A stretch of DNA of 64,000 bases from Dactylosporangium fulvum (GCF_025137375.1 NZ_CP073720.1:1760501-1824500), one strand, 5' to 3'; shown: positions 17,001 through 24,970, counted from the stretch's first letter. Program-made: numbers and translations. Notes: a model not told the origin generated them from the letters alone.

Positions 17001-18549
17001 GCCGGGCCGTGAGCACGCCCTCGGTGCGGTCCCACACCACACGGGGGCGCAGCTCGGCGAACGCCGTCGACGGGTAGCGCCCGGCCAGCATGTCGAGCAC
17101 CGCGAACAGCGCCGACTCGGGCAGGTCGGCGAAGACCGCGGCCCGCCGGACCAGCGTCGCCAGCTCGTCGACGTGCCAGGGCTCCATCGCGACCATCGCG
17201 ATGATCTGCTGGGCCAGCACGTCGAGGGGGTTGCGCGGATAGCGCAGCTCCTCGATGCCGCCTTCGACCATCCGCTCGGCGACCACGGCGCACGACACCA
17301 GGTCGCCCCGGTGCTTGGGGAACACCACGCCGCGGGACACCGCGCCGACCTGGTGCCCGGCCCGGCCGACCCGCTGGAGCCCGGCCGCGACGCTCGGCGG
17401 CGCCTCGATCTGCACCACCAGGTCGACCGAGCCCATGTCGATGCCGAGCTCCAGGCTCGAGGTGGCGACGACGGCGGGCAACTGGCCGGACTTGAGCGCC
17501 TCTTCGATGTGTTTGCGCTCCTCGCGCGACACACTGCCGTGGTGGGCACGGGCGACGACCGGCGACGCGCCGTTGGCGGTGCCGGCCTGCGCCATCGTCT
17601 CCGCGGGCGTGCGCGCCGGCTCGGGCTGCGGCACGCCCGCCCGAGCGCCGGCCAGCTCGTTGATCCGCGCGCAGAGGCGCTCGGCCCCGCGGCGGGAGTT
17701 GGTGAACACGATCGTCGACCGGTGGGCCTCGATGAGGTCGAGCACGCGCTCCTCGACCGCAGGCCAGATCGACACCTGTCGCGGCTCGTCGTCCTCGCCG
17801 GGTGCGGTCTCGCCGAGCGCGGTCATGTCCTCGACCGGCACCTGCACCTCGACCTGGATGGTCTTGGCGGTCGGCGGCTGGACGATCTCCACCGGGGCGG
17901 CCCCGCCGAGGAACCGTGCCGTCTCGTCGATCGGCCGCACCGTCGCGGACAGCCCGACCCGCTGCGCCGGGCGCTCCAGCAGGGCGTCGAGCCGCTCGAG
18001 GGACAGTGCGAGGTGGGCGCCGCGCTTTGTCGAGCAGACCGCGTGGACCTCGTCGACGATGACCGTCTCGACGCCCCGCAGCGCGTCACGCGCCTGTGAC
18101 GTGAGCAGCAGATAGAGCGACTCGGGGGTGGTGATCAGGATGTCGGGCGGTGTGCGGGTGAACGCGCGCCGCTCGTCGGCTGGGGTGTCGCCGGTGCGCA
18201 TCGCCACACGGATGTCCGGCGGCTCCTGCCCCAGGCGGGCGGCAGCCTGCCGGATGCCGGCCAGCGGTGCGCGCAGGTTGCGCTCGACGTCGACCGCCAG
18301 CGCCTTCAGCGGGCTGACGTAGAGCACCCGGCAGCGCTTCGCCGGGTCGGCCGGTGGCTGCGCGGCGAGCTGGTCGAGCGACCAGAGGAACGCGGCGAGC
18401 GTCTTGCCGGAGCCGGTCGGCGCCACCACGAGCGCGTGCCGTCCGGCGCTGATCGCCTTCCATGCACCCGCCTGAGCGGCGGTCGGCGCCGCGAACGCAG
18501 CGCGGAACCACTCGCGCGTCGCCGCGCCGAAACGCCCCAGCTCATCCAT
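14029..18549 (-). CDS. lhr: Lhr-type large ATP-dependent helicase
   Basis: The product is about 1,506 residues, the full length of the Lhr superfamily 2 group (3'-to-5' translocating DNA repair helicase). Visible motifs are the Q-motif region P-T-A-A-Q near 22-26, Walker A A-P-T-G-S-G-K-T at 43-50, Walker B D-E-V-H at 166-169, and motif VI Q-R-V-G-R-A-G-H. The winged-helix and long Lhr C-terminal domains follow. The ATG at 18549 is preferred because AGGA lies 8 bp upstream and homologues begin shortly before the L-x-R-F motif; an ATG at 18558 is possible. In mycobacteria lhr neighbours nei2; here they are about 8 kb apart. Repeat arrays follow the stop. Confidence 0.94.
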   Translation of the reverse strand: MDELGRFGAATREWFRAAFAAPTAAQAGAWKAISAGRHALVVAPTGSGKTLAAFLWSLDQLAAQPPADPAKRCRVLYVSPLKALAVDVERNLRAPLAGIRQAAARLGQEPPDIRVAMRTGDTPADERRAFTRTPPDILITTPESLYLLLTSQARDALRGVETVIVDEVHAVCSTKRGAHLALSLERLDALLERPAQRVGLSATVRPIDETARFLGGAAPVEIVQPPTAKTIQVEVQVPVEDMTALGETAPGEDDEPRQVSIWPAVEERVLDLIEAHRSTIVFTNSRRGAERLCARINELAGARAGVPQPEPARTPAETMAQAGTANGASPVVARAHHGSVSREERKHIEEALKSGQLPAVVATSSLELGIDMGSVDLVVQIEAPPSVAAGLQRVGRAGHQVGAVSRGVVFPKHRGDLVSCAVVAERMVEGGIEELRYPRNPLDVLAQQIIAMVAMEPWHVDELATLVRRAAVFADLPESALFAVLDMLAGRYPSTAFAELRPRVVWDRTEGVLTARPGAQRLAVTSGGTIPDRGLFGVFLAGAEKAARVGELDEEMVYESRVGDVFLLGSTSWRIEDITPDRVLVSPAPGAAAKMPFWKGDSPGRPVELGRAIGARLRGFVKSGDDAARAHLRTGGLDDWAADNLLAYLREQREATRHLPDDRTVLVERFRDELGDWRLTVHCVLGARVNAPWALAIARRLNERYGVDGQVMPSDDGIVVRLPDVVDEPPGADLVAFAPDEIAGIVEETVGTSAMFAARFRECAARALLLPRRDPRRRQPLWQQRQRSAQLLDVARDYADFPITLEAARECLQDVFDVAGLVGVMREIAGRKLRLVEVETERPSPFARSLLFGYVGAFLYEGDAPLAERRAAALALDPTLLAELLGRVELRELLDPEVVAETERTLQWLGAQRTPRDAEDVAEMLRVLGDLSDAELVARGADPAWAAELATQRRAIQVRVAGEARWISIEDAGRFRDALGVALPVGLPTAYLEPVADPLGDLVSRYARTHGPFAVTTCAARFGLGVFVLEQALRRLPSVVSGEFSPGGAGTEWCDAEVLRLLRRRSLAALRREIEPVPPRALARFLPQWHHIGASRARGVEAVASALEQLQGVAMPASALERLILPSRVADYTPAYLDELCSSGDLVWAGGGAIGEHDGWISLAFADTAPLLLPAPTDVGGPLHEAILTALDGGQALFFRSLSERVAAVLPAPPPEAELIEAVWDLVWAGHLSNDTFAPLRAKLGGGGAHRSRPSAPRSRYRRPGSAAMSRVSLAVARTGPPVAAGRWHRLPNRDLDPTRRATANAELLLDRHGVVTRGAVMAEDLPGAFAGVYPVLAAMEERGAARRGYFVEGLGAAQFALPGAVDRLRGGNGGDESRDALVLAATDPANPYGAALPWPERVVDAGDGERSGHRAGRKAGALVVTVGGDLVLYIERGGRTLLSYVDNPELLSLAAKALADAVHGGALGALSVERADGESIHDSPLRDALSAAGFRTTPRGLRLRS

Positions 18550-18611
18550 GCCAACCATCCTGCCTCGGGGGTACGACACTTCCGAGGGTCGGCCGTTTGG
18601 ATTATCCGTAT

Positions 18612-18640
18612 TTGCCCGAAATGAGGAGTTTGGCTAAGGT
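18612..18640 (+). promoter_or_regulatory. Possible promoter of the small gene at 18715
   Basis: TTGCCC (18612-18617) and TAAGGT (18635-18640) are separated by 17 bp, a plausible primary-sigma-type pair in the divergent interval between lhr and the small gene. Sequence alone; not strong. Confidence 0.35.
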
Positions 18641-18714
18641 GTGTGAATCCCTTGCGGCATGCGTGAGCGCCGCCGGGAGCATCAACGAAGGCGCGCACAG
18701 CACAGGAGTGGCCC

Positions 18715-19086
18715 GTGGCAGCACAGCGCACGATCGCCGCGCGGGCGGTCCGGCAGGAGTCCGAGGTGCTGTTGCGGCAGTTGGAGGCCTATCTCGGGGC
18801 GCTGCGCACCGGCCGGTCCGCGGCCGACGTCGACCGTGCCGAGCGGGTCGCCGCCGCACTGCGCCGGCTGATCGCCGACACCGCCGGCGCCAGCGCCGCC
18901 GACCGTGCCCGCGTCCGGGCCGCCGTCCACTATTTCGTCTATCAGGGCCCGGCCCGCGGTGGCGCACGTCTCGCGCTGCTCACCGGCGGCAGGGTCGCAG
19001 CCGACCGCCGTCGTGCCGGCGACGAGCGTGTCGTCAACGACCTGTTGCGTGAGCTCGGCCGCCCCGACCTCGTCGTGACCGAGTAG
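18715..19086 (+). CDS. Small helical protein of unknown function
   Basis: The 123-residue product starts at GTG with ACAGGAG 8 bp upstream and uses strongly GC-biased codons, so it is a real gene. It is rich in Ala, Arg and Leu and predicted all-helical, with the segment R-A-A-V-H-Y-F-V-Y-Q-G-P-A-R-G near residues 67-81. There is no signal peptide, membrane helix or metal motif. It stands alone between divergent lhr and a convergent LysE gene with a terminator between. I do not recognise the family. Confidence 0.7.
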   Translation: MAAQRTIAARAVRQESEVLLRQLEAYLGALRTGRSAADVDRAERVAAALRRLIADTAGASAADRARVRAAVHYFVYQGPARGGARLALLTGGRVAADRRRAGDERVVNDLLRELGRPDLVVTE

Positions 19087-19133
19087 ACCGACGCAGCGCT
19101 CCGAACGGATGACTTGCCTGGCCGGGCAGCGAA

Positions 19134-19165
19134 GGGGGTCTCTCACCGCAGGGTGGGAGACCCCC
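19134..19165. terminator. Bidirectional hairpin terminator
   Basis: A perfect 9-bp stem, GGGGGTCTC (19134-19142) with GAGACCCCC (19157-19165), sits between two convergent genes: the small helical protein gene and the LysE gene. Confidence 0.75.
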
Positions 19166-19172
19166 GTGCGGT

Positions 19173-19811
19173 TCAGGAGATGCTCGCGGTCGCCAGCTTC
19201 ACGCTGAACGCCAGGAACACGCCACCCACCGTGGTGCTCAGCCCGGCGGCCAGTCTGCGCCGCGATCGGAACTGATCCGCCAGGAACCGCCCGCCGAAGA
19301 TGAGCACGGTGAGGTACAGCACGGAGAGGATCTCCACGATCGCGCCCAGGATCAGGAAGCTCACCGCCGGATGCGGATAGGCCGGGTCGACGAACTGGAT
19401 GAAGAACGAGACGAAGAACAGGATCGCCTTCGGGTTGAGCAGGCTGATCACGAGCGCGCGCCGGAAGGGCCGGTCGGGCGGCGGCGTGGCCTGGGGCTCC
19501 GCCGGAGGCCGCCGGAACCGCCGGACCGTGTCGATCACCAGCCGGACGCCGATGTAGGCCAGGTAGGCCGCGCCCGCATACTTCACCACGTTGAACAGCC
19601 AGGAGTAGGTGTGCAGCAGCGACGCCACACCGCCCGCCGACAGGGTCATGAGGACCGCGTCGCCGAGCCAGACCCCGGCCGCCCCGCGGTATCCGTCGCG
19701 CACGCCCCGCCGGACGGCGACGGACAGCACGTAGAGCGAGTTGGGCCCGGGTAACAGCACGATCGCGACCGTGCCCAGGACATAGGTCCAGGGGTTGGTG
19801 ATGCCGAGCAC
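19173..19811 (-). CDS. LysE/RhtB family amino-acid exporter
   Basis: The 212-residue membrane protein has about six helices and the family signatures: L-L-P-G-P-N-S-L-Y-V near residues 18-27, G-V-W-L-G-D in the second helix, and L-L-N-P-K-A-I-L-F-F in the central region, where the Asn-Pro pair is conserved. Members export amino acids or homoserine-lactone-like compounds; the substrate cannot be named here. The GTG start shares one base with the TAG stop of the upstream PNPOx-GNAT gene (TAGTG), so translation is probably coupled. Confidence 0.9.
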   Translation of the reverse strand: MLGITNPWTYVLGTVAIVLLPGPNSLYVLSVAVRRGVRDGYRGAAGVWLGDAVLMTLSAGGVASLLHTYSWLFNVVKYAGAAYLAYIGVRLVIDTVRRFRRPPAEPQATPPPDRPFRRALVISLLNPKAILFFVSFFIQFVDPAYPHPAVSFLILGAIVEILSVLYLTVLIFGGRFLADQFRSRRRLAAGLSTTVGGVFLAFSVKLATASIS

Positions 19812-21043
19812 TAGTGACCTCCCGCTGCCAGCGCCGCACCCAGGCGGGCCCGCGCCTCGGGCCACTCGTCGGCGATCATCGCGAACAGGACGGTATCGCG
19901 CCAGCTGCCGTCGGATCGCTGCCGGTGAGCCCGCAGCACACCCTCGCGCCGGGCGCCGAGCCGCGCGATGGCACGCTGCGACCGCTCGTTGCGGATGTCG
20001 GTGTGCCACTCGACCCGGATCGCGCCGAGCGTGTCGAAGGCGTGCCCCATGAGCAGCAGCTTCGCTTCGGTGTTGACCCCCGAGCGCCACCAGGGGCGGC
20101 CGAGCATGGTGTGCCCGATGGCGATCGAGCGCCGGTCCGGGTCGATCGCATAGAACGAGGCGCTGCCGACGATCGTGCCGGTCGCCGGATCCTTCTGCAC
20201 CATGGCGGTCCGCGCCGGGTCGGCGATCGCGGCCGCGACGATCCGCGCCATCTCCGCCGCCGAAGCCGGCCGGGCGACCGCGAGGTGGGTCCACACTTCG
20301 GCGTCGTCGAGCGCGGCGAACAGCCCCTCGGCGTGCACGTGGTCGAGCGGCTCCAGCACGACGTGCGTGCCTCGCAGCGTGGGCGCGGCATGCCACGGAG
20401 AGCGCTTCGGCCGCAGATATTCCGGGAGTGGTACCTCCAGATCCTGCGCCGGCACCGGCACGCCCGCGGTCAGGCGCAGCGGCACCACACCGGCCCAGTG
20501 CGGCAGGGTGAGGTCGGCCTCGTCGTCGGCGACCCCGCCGGTGCGCACCTTCGCCGAGACCTCCTCGAGCCGCAGTGCCAGCATCGCGGTCTGCGCCAGT
20601 TCCTTGGTGTTGGCCGGGCGGCTGTCGGCCGCTCGTCCGGTTGCGACCTTGTCGACCAGGGCGGCGAAGGCGTCGGCCCGCTCCCGCTCGTCGGTGACCA
20701 GCCGTGCCGTGCCGTGCGCGACGACCGAGCGGTAGTTGACGCTGTGGTGGAACTGGGATCTGGCGAGCACCAGCCCGTCGATGAGCGTCACCGTGACGCA
20801 GACCGGCAGGCCCTGCTCCCGTGCGGTGAGCATGGCCCGGCTGCCGGTGGACCCGTGCAGGTAGACCGTGTCGCCGACGCGGGCGTGCAGCGTCGGCAGC
20901 ACGCGGGGCTCGCCGTCGACGACGAAGCCGAGATGGCAGACATAGGCCTCGTCGAGCACGCTGTGCACGAGCGCCGCGTCATAGGAGGCGCGCTCGCCGA
21001 GCCGCTTGGGCGTGGTCCGTGCCGTCTTCAGGTAGGTGTCCAC
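19811..21043 (-). CDS. Fusion of a pyridoxamine-phosphate-oxidase-like flavin domain and a GNAT acetyltransferase
   Basis: The 410-residue protein has two parts. Residues ~1-215 match the PNPOx-like FMN-binding split barrel (conserved Y-V-C-H-L-G-F-V near 33-40, L-H-G-S-T-G-S-R, F-H-H-S-V-N-Y-R-S-V-V). Residues ~230-405 are a RimJ-type GNAT N-acetyltransferase with the beta-bulge segment S-I-A-I-G-H-T-M-L-G and acetyl-CoA loop region R-P-W-W-R-S-G-V-N. The GTG start is supported by GAGG 7 bp upstream; no closer start fits. It diverges from a MocR regulator across 35 bp containing paired AGTACAAT sites, so it is the likely target of that regulator. MocR partners commonly involve pyridoxal-phosphate or amine metabolism. 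The exact substrate is unknown. Confidence 0.88.
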   Translation of the reverse strand: MDTYLKTARTTPKRLGERASYDAALVHSVLDEAYVCHLGFVVDGEPRVLPTLHARVGDTVYLHGSTGSRAMLTAREQGLPVCVTVTLIDGLVLARSQFHHSVNYRSVVAHGTARLVTDERERADAFAALVDKVATGRAADSRPANTKELAQTAMLALRLEEVSAKVRTGGVADDEADLTLPHWAGVVPLRLTAGVPVPAQDLEVPLPEYLRPKRSPWHAAPTLRGTHVVLEPLDHVHAEGLFAALDDAEVWTHLAVARPASAAEMARIVAAAIADPARTAMVQKDPATGTIVGSASFYAIDPDRRSIAIGHTMLGRPWWRSGVNTEAKLLLMGHAFDTLGAIRVEWHTDIRNERSQRAIARLGARREGVLRAHRQRSDGSWRDTVLFAMIADEWPEARARLGAALAAGGH

Positions 21044-21061
21044 CGCGACCTCATTTGTTCT

Positions 21062-21091
21062 AGTACAATCTGTGAACTGTGGCAGTACAAT
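21062..21091. promoter_or_regulatory. Paired MocR-type direct repeat overlapping divergent promoters
   Basis: Two copies of AGTACAAT (21062-21069 and 21084-21091) lie in the same orientation with start points 22 bp apart, about two helical turns, as expected for a MocR dimer site. The first contains TACAAT, a near-consensus -10 hexamer 9 bp before the MocR GTG, implying a leaderless transcript. On the other strand TTGTAC and TGTACT, 17 bp apart, could serve the PNPOx-GNAT gene. Confidence 0.6.
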
Positions 21092-22425
21092 ATCAGCCGT
21101 CGGCGGAGACGGCAGCCGTGATTTCCGGCGCGACGGCGGCCGAGATCGCCACCAGTGTCGAAGCCGCTGTCCGCACCGGCGGGCTCGACCCGGGCGCCGC
21201 GCTGCCGCCGGTGCGCACGCTGGCCGCGACCCTCGGCGTGAGTCCGGCGACCGTCGCCGCGGCCTATCGGGTGCTGCGCGGGCGCGGCCTGATCGAGACG
21301 GCCGGCCGGGCCGGCACCCGGGTGCGCGCACGCCCGCCGGTGGCCCACCGCACCGGACACGCGCTCGGGGTGCCCGAGGGGGTCGTCGACCTCGCCTCCG
21401 GCGCGCCCGACGCCGACCTCCTGCCCGGCTTCGCGCGGCACCTCATCAAGCTGTCGCGCAACATGCCGCCGATCAATTACGGCGCGGGCGGCCCGCTGCC
21501 CCAACTGCTGCACCTGGCGGGGGAGCGGTTCGCCGCCGACGGCGTCCCGGACGGCCGGCTCACCGTCACCGGCGGCGCGCTCGACGGCATCGAGCGGGCG
21601 CTCGTCGCTCACCTGCGGCCCGGCGACCGGGTCGCCGTCGAGGACCCGGGCTGGGCCAACCTGCTCGACCTCGTCGCGGCGCTCGGGCTCACGGCGGTGC
21701 CCGTGCCGGTCGACGACGAGGGCCCGACGGAGGACGGCCTGTCCGCCGCGCTCTCCTCCGGGGTCGCGGCCCTGGTGGTGACCGGTCGCGCGCAGAATCC
21801 GACCGGTGCGTTCGTCACCCGCGGGAGAGCGCTCGCGTTGCGCCGGAGACTCATGCAGTACCGATCGATTCTTGTTCTTGAAGACGATCACGCGGCTGAG
21901 TTGGCACATGAACGTCCGCATCCGCTGGCCGGTGCGACCGACTCGTGGGCCTACATCCGCTCGTTGTCCAAGCCGTATGGCCCCGATCTGCGTGTGGCGA
22001 CGGTGGCCGGGGACGAGACCACCGTCGCGCGGATCGAGGGGCGCATGCGGTTCGGCACCGGCTGGGTCTCCACCGTCCTGCAGCGCCTCGTCATCGAGCT
22101 GTGGCGGGATCCGGAGACGAAGGGCCTGGTGAGACGCGCCCGGGATCGCTACGCGGAGCGCCGGCAGGCCCTGCGTGACGCCCTCGGCGGGATGCCGGCG
22201 CGCGGCGTGAGCGGCATCAACGTCTGGGTCCCGGTCGCCGACGAGACCTCCATGGTGGCGGGACTGCGCGAGGACGGGTTCGCGGTGGCCCCCGGCGCGA
22301 TGTATCGGCTGGTGAGCCCGTCGGCGATCCGCATCACGACGGCCGCGCTCGATCCCCGGGACGCGCCACGCGTCGCCGAGGCGGTGCTGCGCCGTGCCGC
22401 CGGGACCATACAGCGACAGGTGTGA
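21079..22425 (+). CDS. MocR-type (GntR-aminotransferase) transcriptional regulator
   Basis: The 448-residue protein has a GntR winged helix-turn-helix (residues ~20-85, including S-P-A-T-V-A-A-A-Y-R-V-L-R) and a fold-type I aminotransferase-like domain to the end. Lys298 in S-L-S-K-P-Y-G is positioned to bind PLP, and S-G-A-P-D and D-D-H-A-A-E-L resemble cofactor-binding segments. MocR proteins sense PLP or amine ligands and control adjacent divergent genes. The GTG start immediately follows a -10-like TACAAT, and the second direct repeat lies within its first codons, suggesting autoregulation. The divergent PNPOx-GNAT/lysE pair is the predicted target. Confidence 0.9.
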   Translation: MAVQYQPSAETAAVISGATAAEIATSVEAAVRTGGLDPGAALPPVRTLAATLGVSPATVAAAYRVLRGRGLIETAGRAGTRVRARPPVAHRTGHALGVPEGVVDLASGAPDADLLPGFARHLIKLSRNMPPINYGAGGPLPQLLHLAGERFAADGVPDGRLTVTGGALDGIERALVAHLRPGDRVAVEDPGWANLLDLVAALGLTAVPVPVDDEGPTEDGLSAALSSGVAALVVTGRAQNPTGAFVTRGRALALRRRLMQYRSILVLEDDHAAELAHERPHPLAGATDSWAYIRSLSKPYGPDLRVATVAGDETTVARIEGRMRFGTGWVSTVLQRLVIELWRDPETKGLVRRARDRYAERRQALRDALGGMPARGVSGINVWVPVADETSMVAGLREDGFAVAPGAMYRLVSPSAIRITTAALDPRDAPRVAEAVLRRAAGTIQRQV

Positions 22426-22546
22426 AAAACCACTCTTGTTGCGGGGCCGTGACGCAATCGGTCGAAGAATGTCAGACCCTCCCGTTACTGTCCCCCGGCG
22501 TGGACACCAGCACAAGTGGTGCCACCTTCAGGGAGGAAACAGCAGC

Positions 22547-23344
22547 GTGAAACTCGTCAAGAGTGCCGTCCTCGGCGTGGTCGCCGTGGCGTCGTTCGCC
22601 TTCGTCGCCGCCTGCGGTGACAAGGGCGGATCGGACACGTCGGCCGGTGCGTCGTCGGCGGCTCCGTCGCCCACCAAGTCGCTGAGCGCGGCCGATCAGT
22701 TCTCGGCGGCGGTGACGAAGACCACCGCCTCGACCCACAAGTTCAAGGTCACCATGGCCGAGGGTGCCTACGAGGGCAGCAACGACCCGGCGGCGGGCGT
22801 CAGCACCGGCAAGCTCACCGCCGAGGTCGAGCCCGGCACGAAGATGTCCATCGACGTGCAGATCACCCCGGCTGCCTACTACGTGAAGATCAGTGGGCTG
22901 CCGCTGCCGGGCTTCGACGGCAAGAAGTGGCTCAAGATCGACCCGTCGAAGGTCAAGTCGATGAGCAACCTGGGCATCGGTGACCCCAAGGACCCGGTGG
23001 ACCTCAAGGACCTCCCCGGTGTGATCGCGACGGCCGAGACCACCGACGGCAAGCTCATCAAGGGCACGCTCGACTTCACCAAGACGACCTGGGGGACCAT
23101 CGACGACGAGGCCGTCAAGGCGCTCGGAGACAAGGCGAAGGCCGTGCCGTTCGAGGCCACGGTCGACGACAAGGGTAACCTCGCCACGCTGAAGGTCAGT
23201 GTCCCGGCCTACGGTGACACGAAGGCCGGCGACGTCACAGCCACGTTCAGCGACTTCGGTGCCCCGGTCACGGTGACCACGCCGGCCGCTTCCGAGGTCG
23301 AGGACGCACCCGCGTCCACCTATGACCTGTTGAACGGGGCGTAG
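22547..23344 (+). CDS. LprG/LppX-like lipoprotein, first of three paralogues
   Basis: The 265-residue protein starts at GTG with GGGAGGAAA upstream. It has a lipoprotein signal with the modified Cys at residue 23 (V-A-A-C-G), a low-complexity Ser/Ala/Pro spacer, and a domain beginning near residue 50 with alternating polar strands. The pattern (F-K-V-T-M-A-E-G-A-Y-E-G, then P-L-P-G-F-D-G-K-K-W-L) resembles actinobacterial lipid-binding lipoproteins of the LppX/LprAFG type. The same landmarks recur in the next two genes. A hairpin follows the stop. The lipid-carrier role is inferred from the fold type, not from a specific ligand motif. Confidence 0.82.
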   Translation: MKLVKSAVLGVVAVASFAFVAACGDKGGSDTSAGASSAAPSPTKSLSAADQFSAAVTKTTASTHKFKVTMAEGAYEGSNDPAAGVSTGKLTAEVEPGTKMSIDVQITPAAYYVKISGLPLPGFDGKKWLKIDPSKVKSMSNLGIGDPKDPVDLKDLPGVIATAETTDGKLIKGTLDFTKTTWGTIDDEAVKALGDKAKAVPFEATVDDKGNLATLKVSVPAYGDTKAGDVTATFSDFGAPVTVTTPAASEVEDAPASTYDLLNGA

Positions 23345-23355
23345 GCGGGTCTGTG

Positions 23356-23381
23356 GGGGCCGGCCGCACCGCGCCGGCCCC
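23356..23381 (+). terminator. Hairpin between lipoprotein paralogues 1 and 2
   Basis: A 9-bp stem GGGGCCGGC (23356-23364) / GCCGGCCCC (23373-23381) with an 8-nt loop lies 12 bp after the first lipoprotein stop. The second gene may therefore be transcribed separately or at a reduced level. Confidence 0.55.
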
Positions 23382-23419
23382 GCACAACCCGGTCGGGCGT
23401 AGATGCAGGGAGGGGAAGC

Positions 23420-24208
23420 ATGCGCACCAGCAGGATCATCGCGGCCGCCGTCACGGTGGCGACTCTGGCGTTCGGCACCGCGTGTGGGGGCGGCGACGAG
23501 AAGAAGACGAATGCCGGCGGCAGCAGCGCGCCGACGTCCGCCGCGTCGCCGTCGCCGACCGCCAGGGAAGTCCTGGACAAGGCGGTCAAGGACCTCAACT
23601 CCTCGACCTACACCTACACGATGAAGATCGCCGAGGGCACCTTCTCGGGGGCCGCCGACCCGGCCGGCAAGCATCAGGTGAAGGCCGACGGCGTCATCTC
23701 CGGCGTGAAGTACACGATCGAGGGCATCGTCATCGGCACCGACTACTACTTCAAGACGAGCATCCCGGCGAGCGGCGTCAACCCCAAGAAGTGGTACAAG
23801 CTCGACCGCGCCAAGGTCACCAAGCAGGAGATCATCGGCCTGCTCGAGGAGAAGGACCCGACCAGCAGCCAGCAGTTCGTCGGCCGCGTCGGCACGGCGA
23901 AGCAGGAGAGTCCGACGACGATCACCGGGACCTATGACCTGAGTCAGGGCGGAGACCTGGGCGTCGACGACAGCGCCGTGCTCGCCGCGCTGGGGGAGAA
24001 GGCCAAGGCCGCGCCGTTCATCGCGACGCTCGACGCCCAGCACAAGTTGACGTCGATCAAGATCACGATCCCTGCCTACGGGACGGTGTCCGAGCAGACG
24101 ATGACGATCGACTACGCCGGCCACGGGCAGCCGGTCACGGTCGCGCCGCCGAAGGCCGCCGACGTCACGCCCGCCATCGCCGCGGTCTACAGCCTGCTGA
24201 ACAGCTGA
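23420..24208 (+). CDS. LprG/LppX-like lipoprotein, second of three paralogues
   Basis: The 262-residue product begins at an ATG with AGGGAGGGG just upstream. The signal peptide ends in G-T-A-C with lipidated Cys22, followed by a Ser/Thr/Ala spacer. The core parallels the neighbouring lipoproteins (Y-T-M-K-I-A-E-G-T-F-S-G near residue 66; K-K-W-Y-K-L-D; A-A-P-F-I-A-T-L-D; G-H-G-Q-P-V-T-V near the end). It is the most diverged of the three in the middle region, lacking the P-L-P-G-F-D-G segment. It is expected on the outer face of the membrane. Confidence 0.82.
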   Translation: MRTSRIIAAAVTVATLAFGTACGGGDEKKTNAGGSSAPTSAASPSPTAREVLDKAVKDLNSSTYTYTMKIAEGTFSGAADPAGKHQVKADGVISGVKYTIEGIVIGTDYYFKTSIPASGVNPKKWYKLDRAKVTKQEIIGLLEEKDPTSSQQFVGRVGTAKQESPTTITGTYDLSQGGDLGVDDSAVLAALGEKAKAAPFIATLDAQHKLTSIKITIPAYGTVSEQTMTIDYAGHGQPVTVAPPKAADVTPAIAAVYSLLNS

Positions 24209-24235
24209 CCCCCGGGCGGCGCTACGCTGCGCCAG

Positions 24236-24967
24236 ATGAGGACGGCACTCGTCACGCTCGTCGCATTGATCGCGCTCACCGGCTGTTCGATCGGCGGCAA
24301 GGACGACGAGCCGCCGAAACCCACCGCCTCGGCGGTGCCGTCGCCGACCGGGCTCGCCACCAGCCTGCGGGCGTTCAGCATCGGCAGCTACAGGTTCAAG
24401 GTCGTCGCCAAGGAGGGGAGCTACACCGGGGCGATCGACCCGGTCGCCGGCATGCTCGACGCCTCCGTGAGCGTGCGCTCCGACGGTGCGTCCCTGAAGA
24501 TCGACACCATCGGGGTGCACGGCTCGGCGTATACGCGGCTGACGGGCCTGCCGCTGCCCGGGTTCGACGGCAACACCTGGTTTCGGGTCGACCAGGCCCG
24601 GGTGACGAGGCCGGGCGCCCTCGGGCTCAGCGCGATCGCGGACCCGACGGGCGTCCAGGCGCTGGTCGCCGCCACGCATGACGTGCGGCGGTCCGGCGGG
24701 ACGTACAGCGGGACCGTCGACATGACGCGCGTGAACGCCTGGGGGCCGGTGGACATCGCGCGGGTCGTGCAACTCGGGGCCGTCGCGAGGGCCGTGCCGT
24801 TCGAGGCGACGGTGGACGGCCAGGACCGGCTGCTCACGATGAAGGTGAACATCCCCGACAACCCGGTCGAGGCGGCGTACTCCGACTTCGGCTCCCCGGT
24901 CACCGTGACGGCGCCCTCGTCGGCGGAGCCGCTGCCCGACCACCTCTACGGCATGCTCGGCCTCTGA
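24236..24967 (+). CDS. LprG/LppX-like lipoprotein, third of three paralogues
   Basis: The 243-residue product has a short signal peptide with L-T-G-C and lipidated Cys17. It shares with the first copy the F-K-V-V-A-K-E-G-S-Y-T-G, P-L-P-G-F-D-G-N-T-W-F and A-V-P-F-E-A-T-V-D-G segments and the C-terminal S-D-F-G-S-P-V-T-V-T, so copies 1 and 3 are closer to each other than to copy 2. The gene starts 27 bp after copy 2 with no clear ribosome-binding site. A 171-bp palindrome follows four bases after the stop. Confidence 0.82.
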   Translation: MRTALVTLVALIALTGCSIGGKDDEPPKPTASAVPSPTGLATSLRAFSIGSYRFKVVAKEGSYTGAIDPVAGMLDASVSVRSDGASLKIDTIGVHGSAYTRLTGLPLPGFDGNTWFRVDQARVTRPGALGLSAIADPTGVQALVAATHDVRRSGGTYSGTVDMTRVNAWGPVDIARVVQLGAVARAVPFEATVDGQDRLLTMKVNIPDNPVEAAYSDFGSPVTVTAPSSAEPLPDHLYGMLGL

Positions 24968-24970
24968 CAG

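Noticed and set aside
14104..18099. A 1,331-codon open frame on the + strand opposite lhr
   Set aside because: It is a high-GC antisense shadow of lhr: the lhr frame has clear helicase motifs and correct codon bias, while this frame encodes a low-complexity Arg/Gly/Ala/His peptide.
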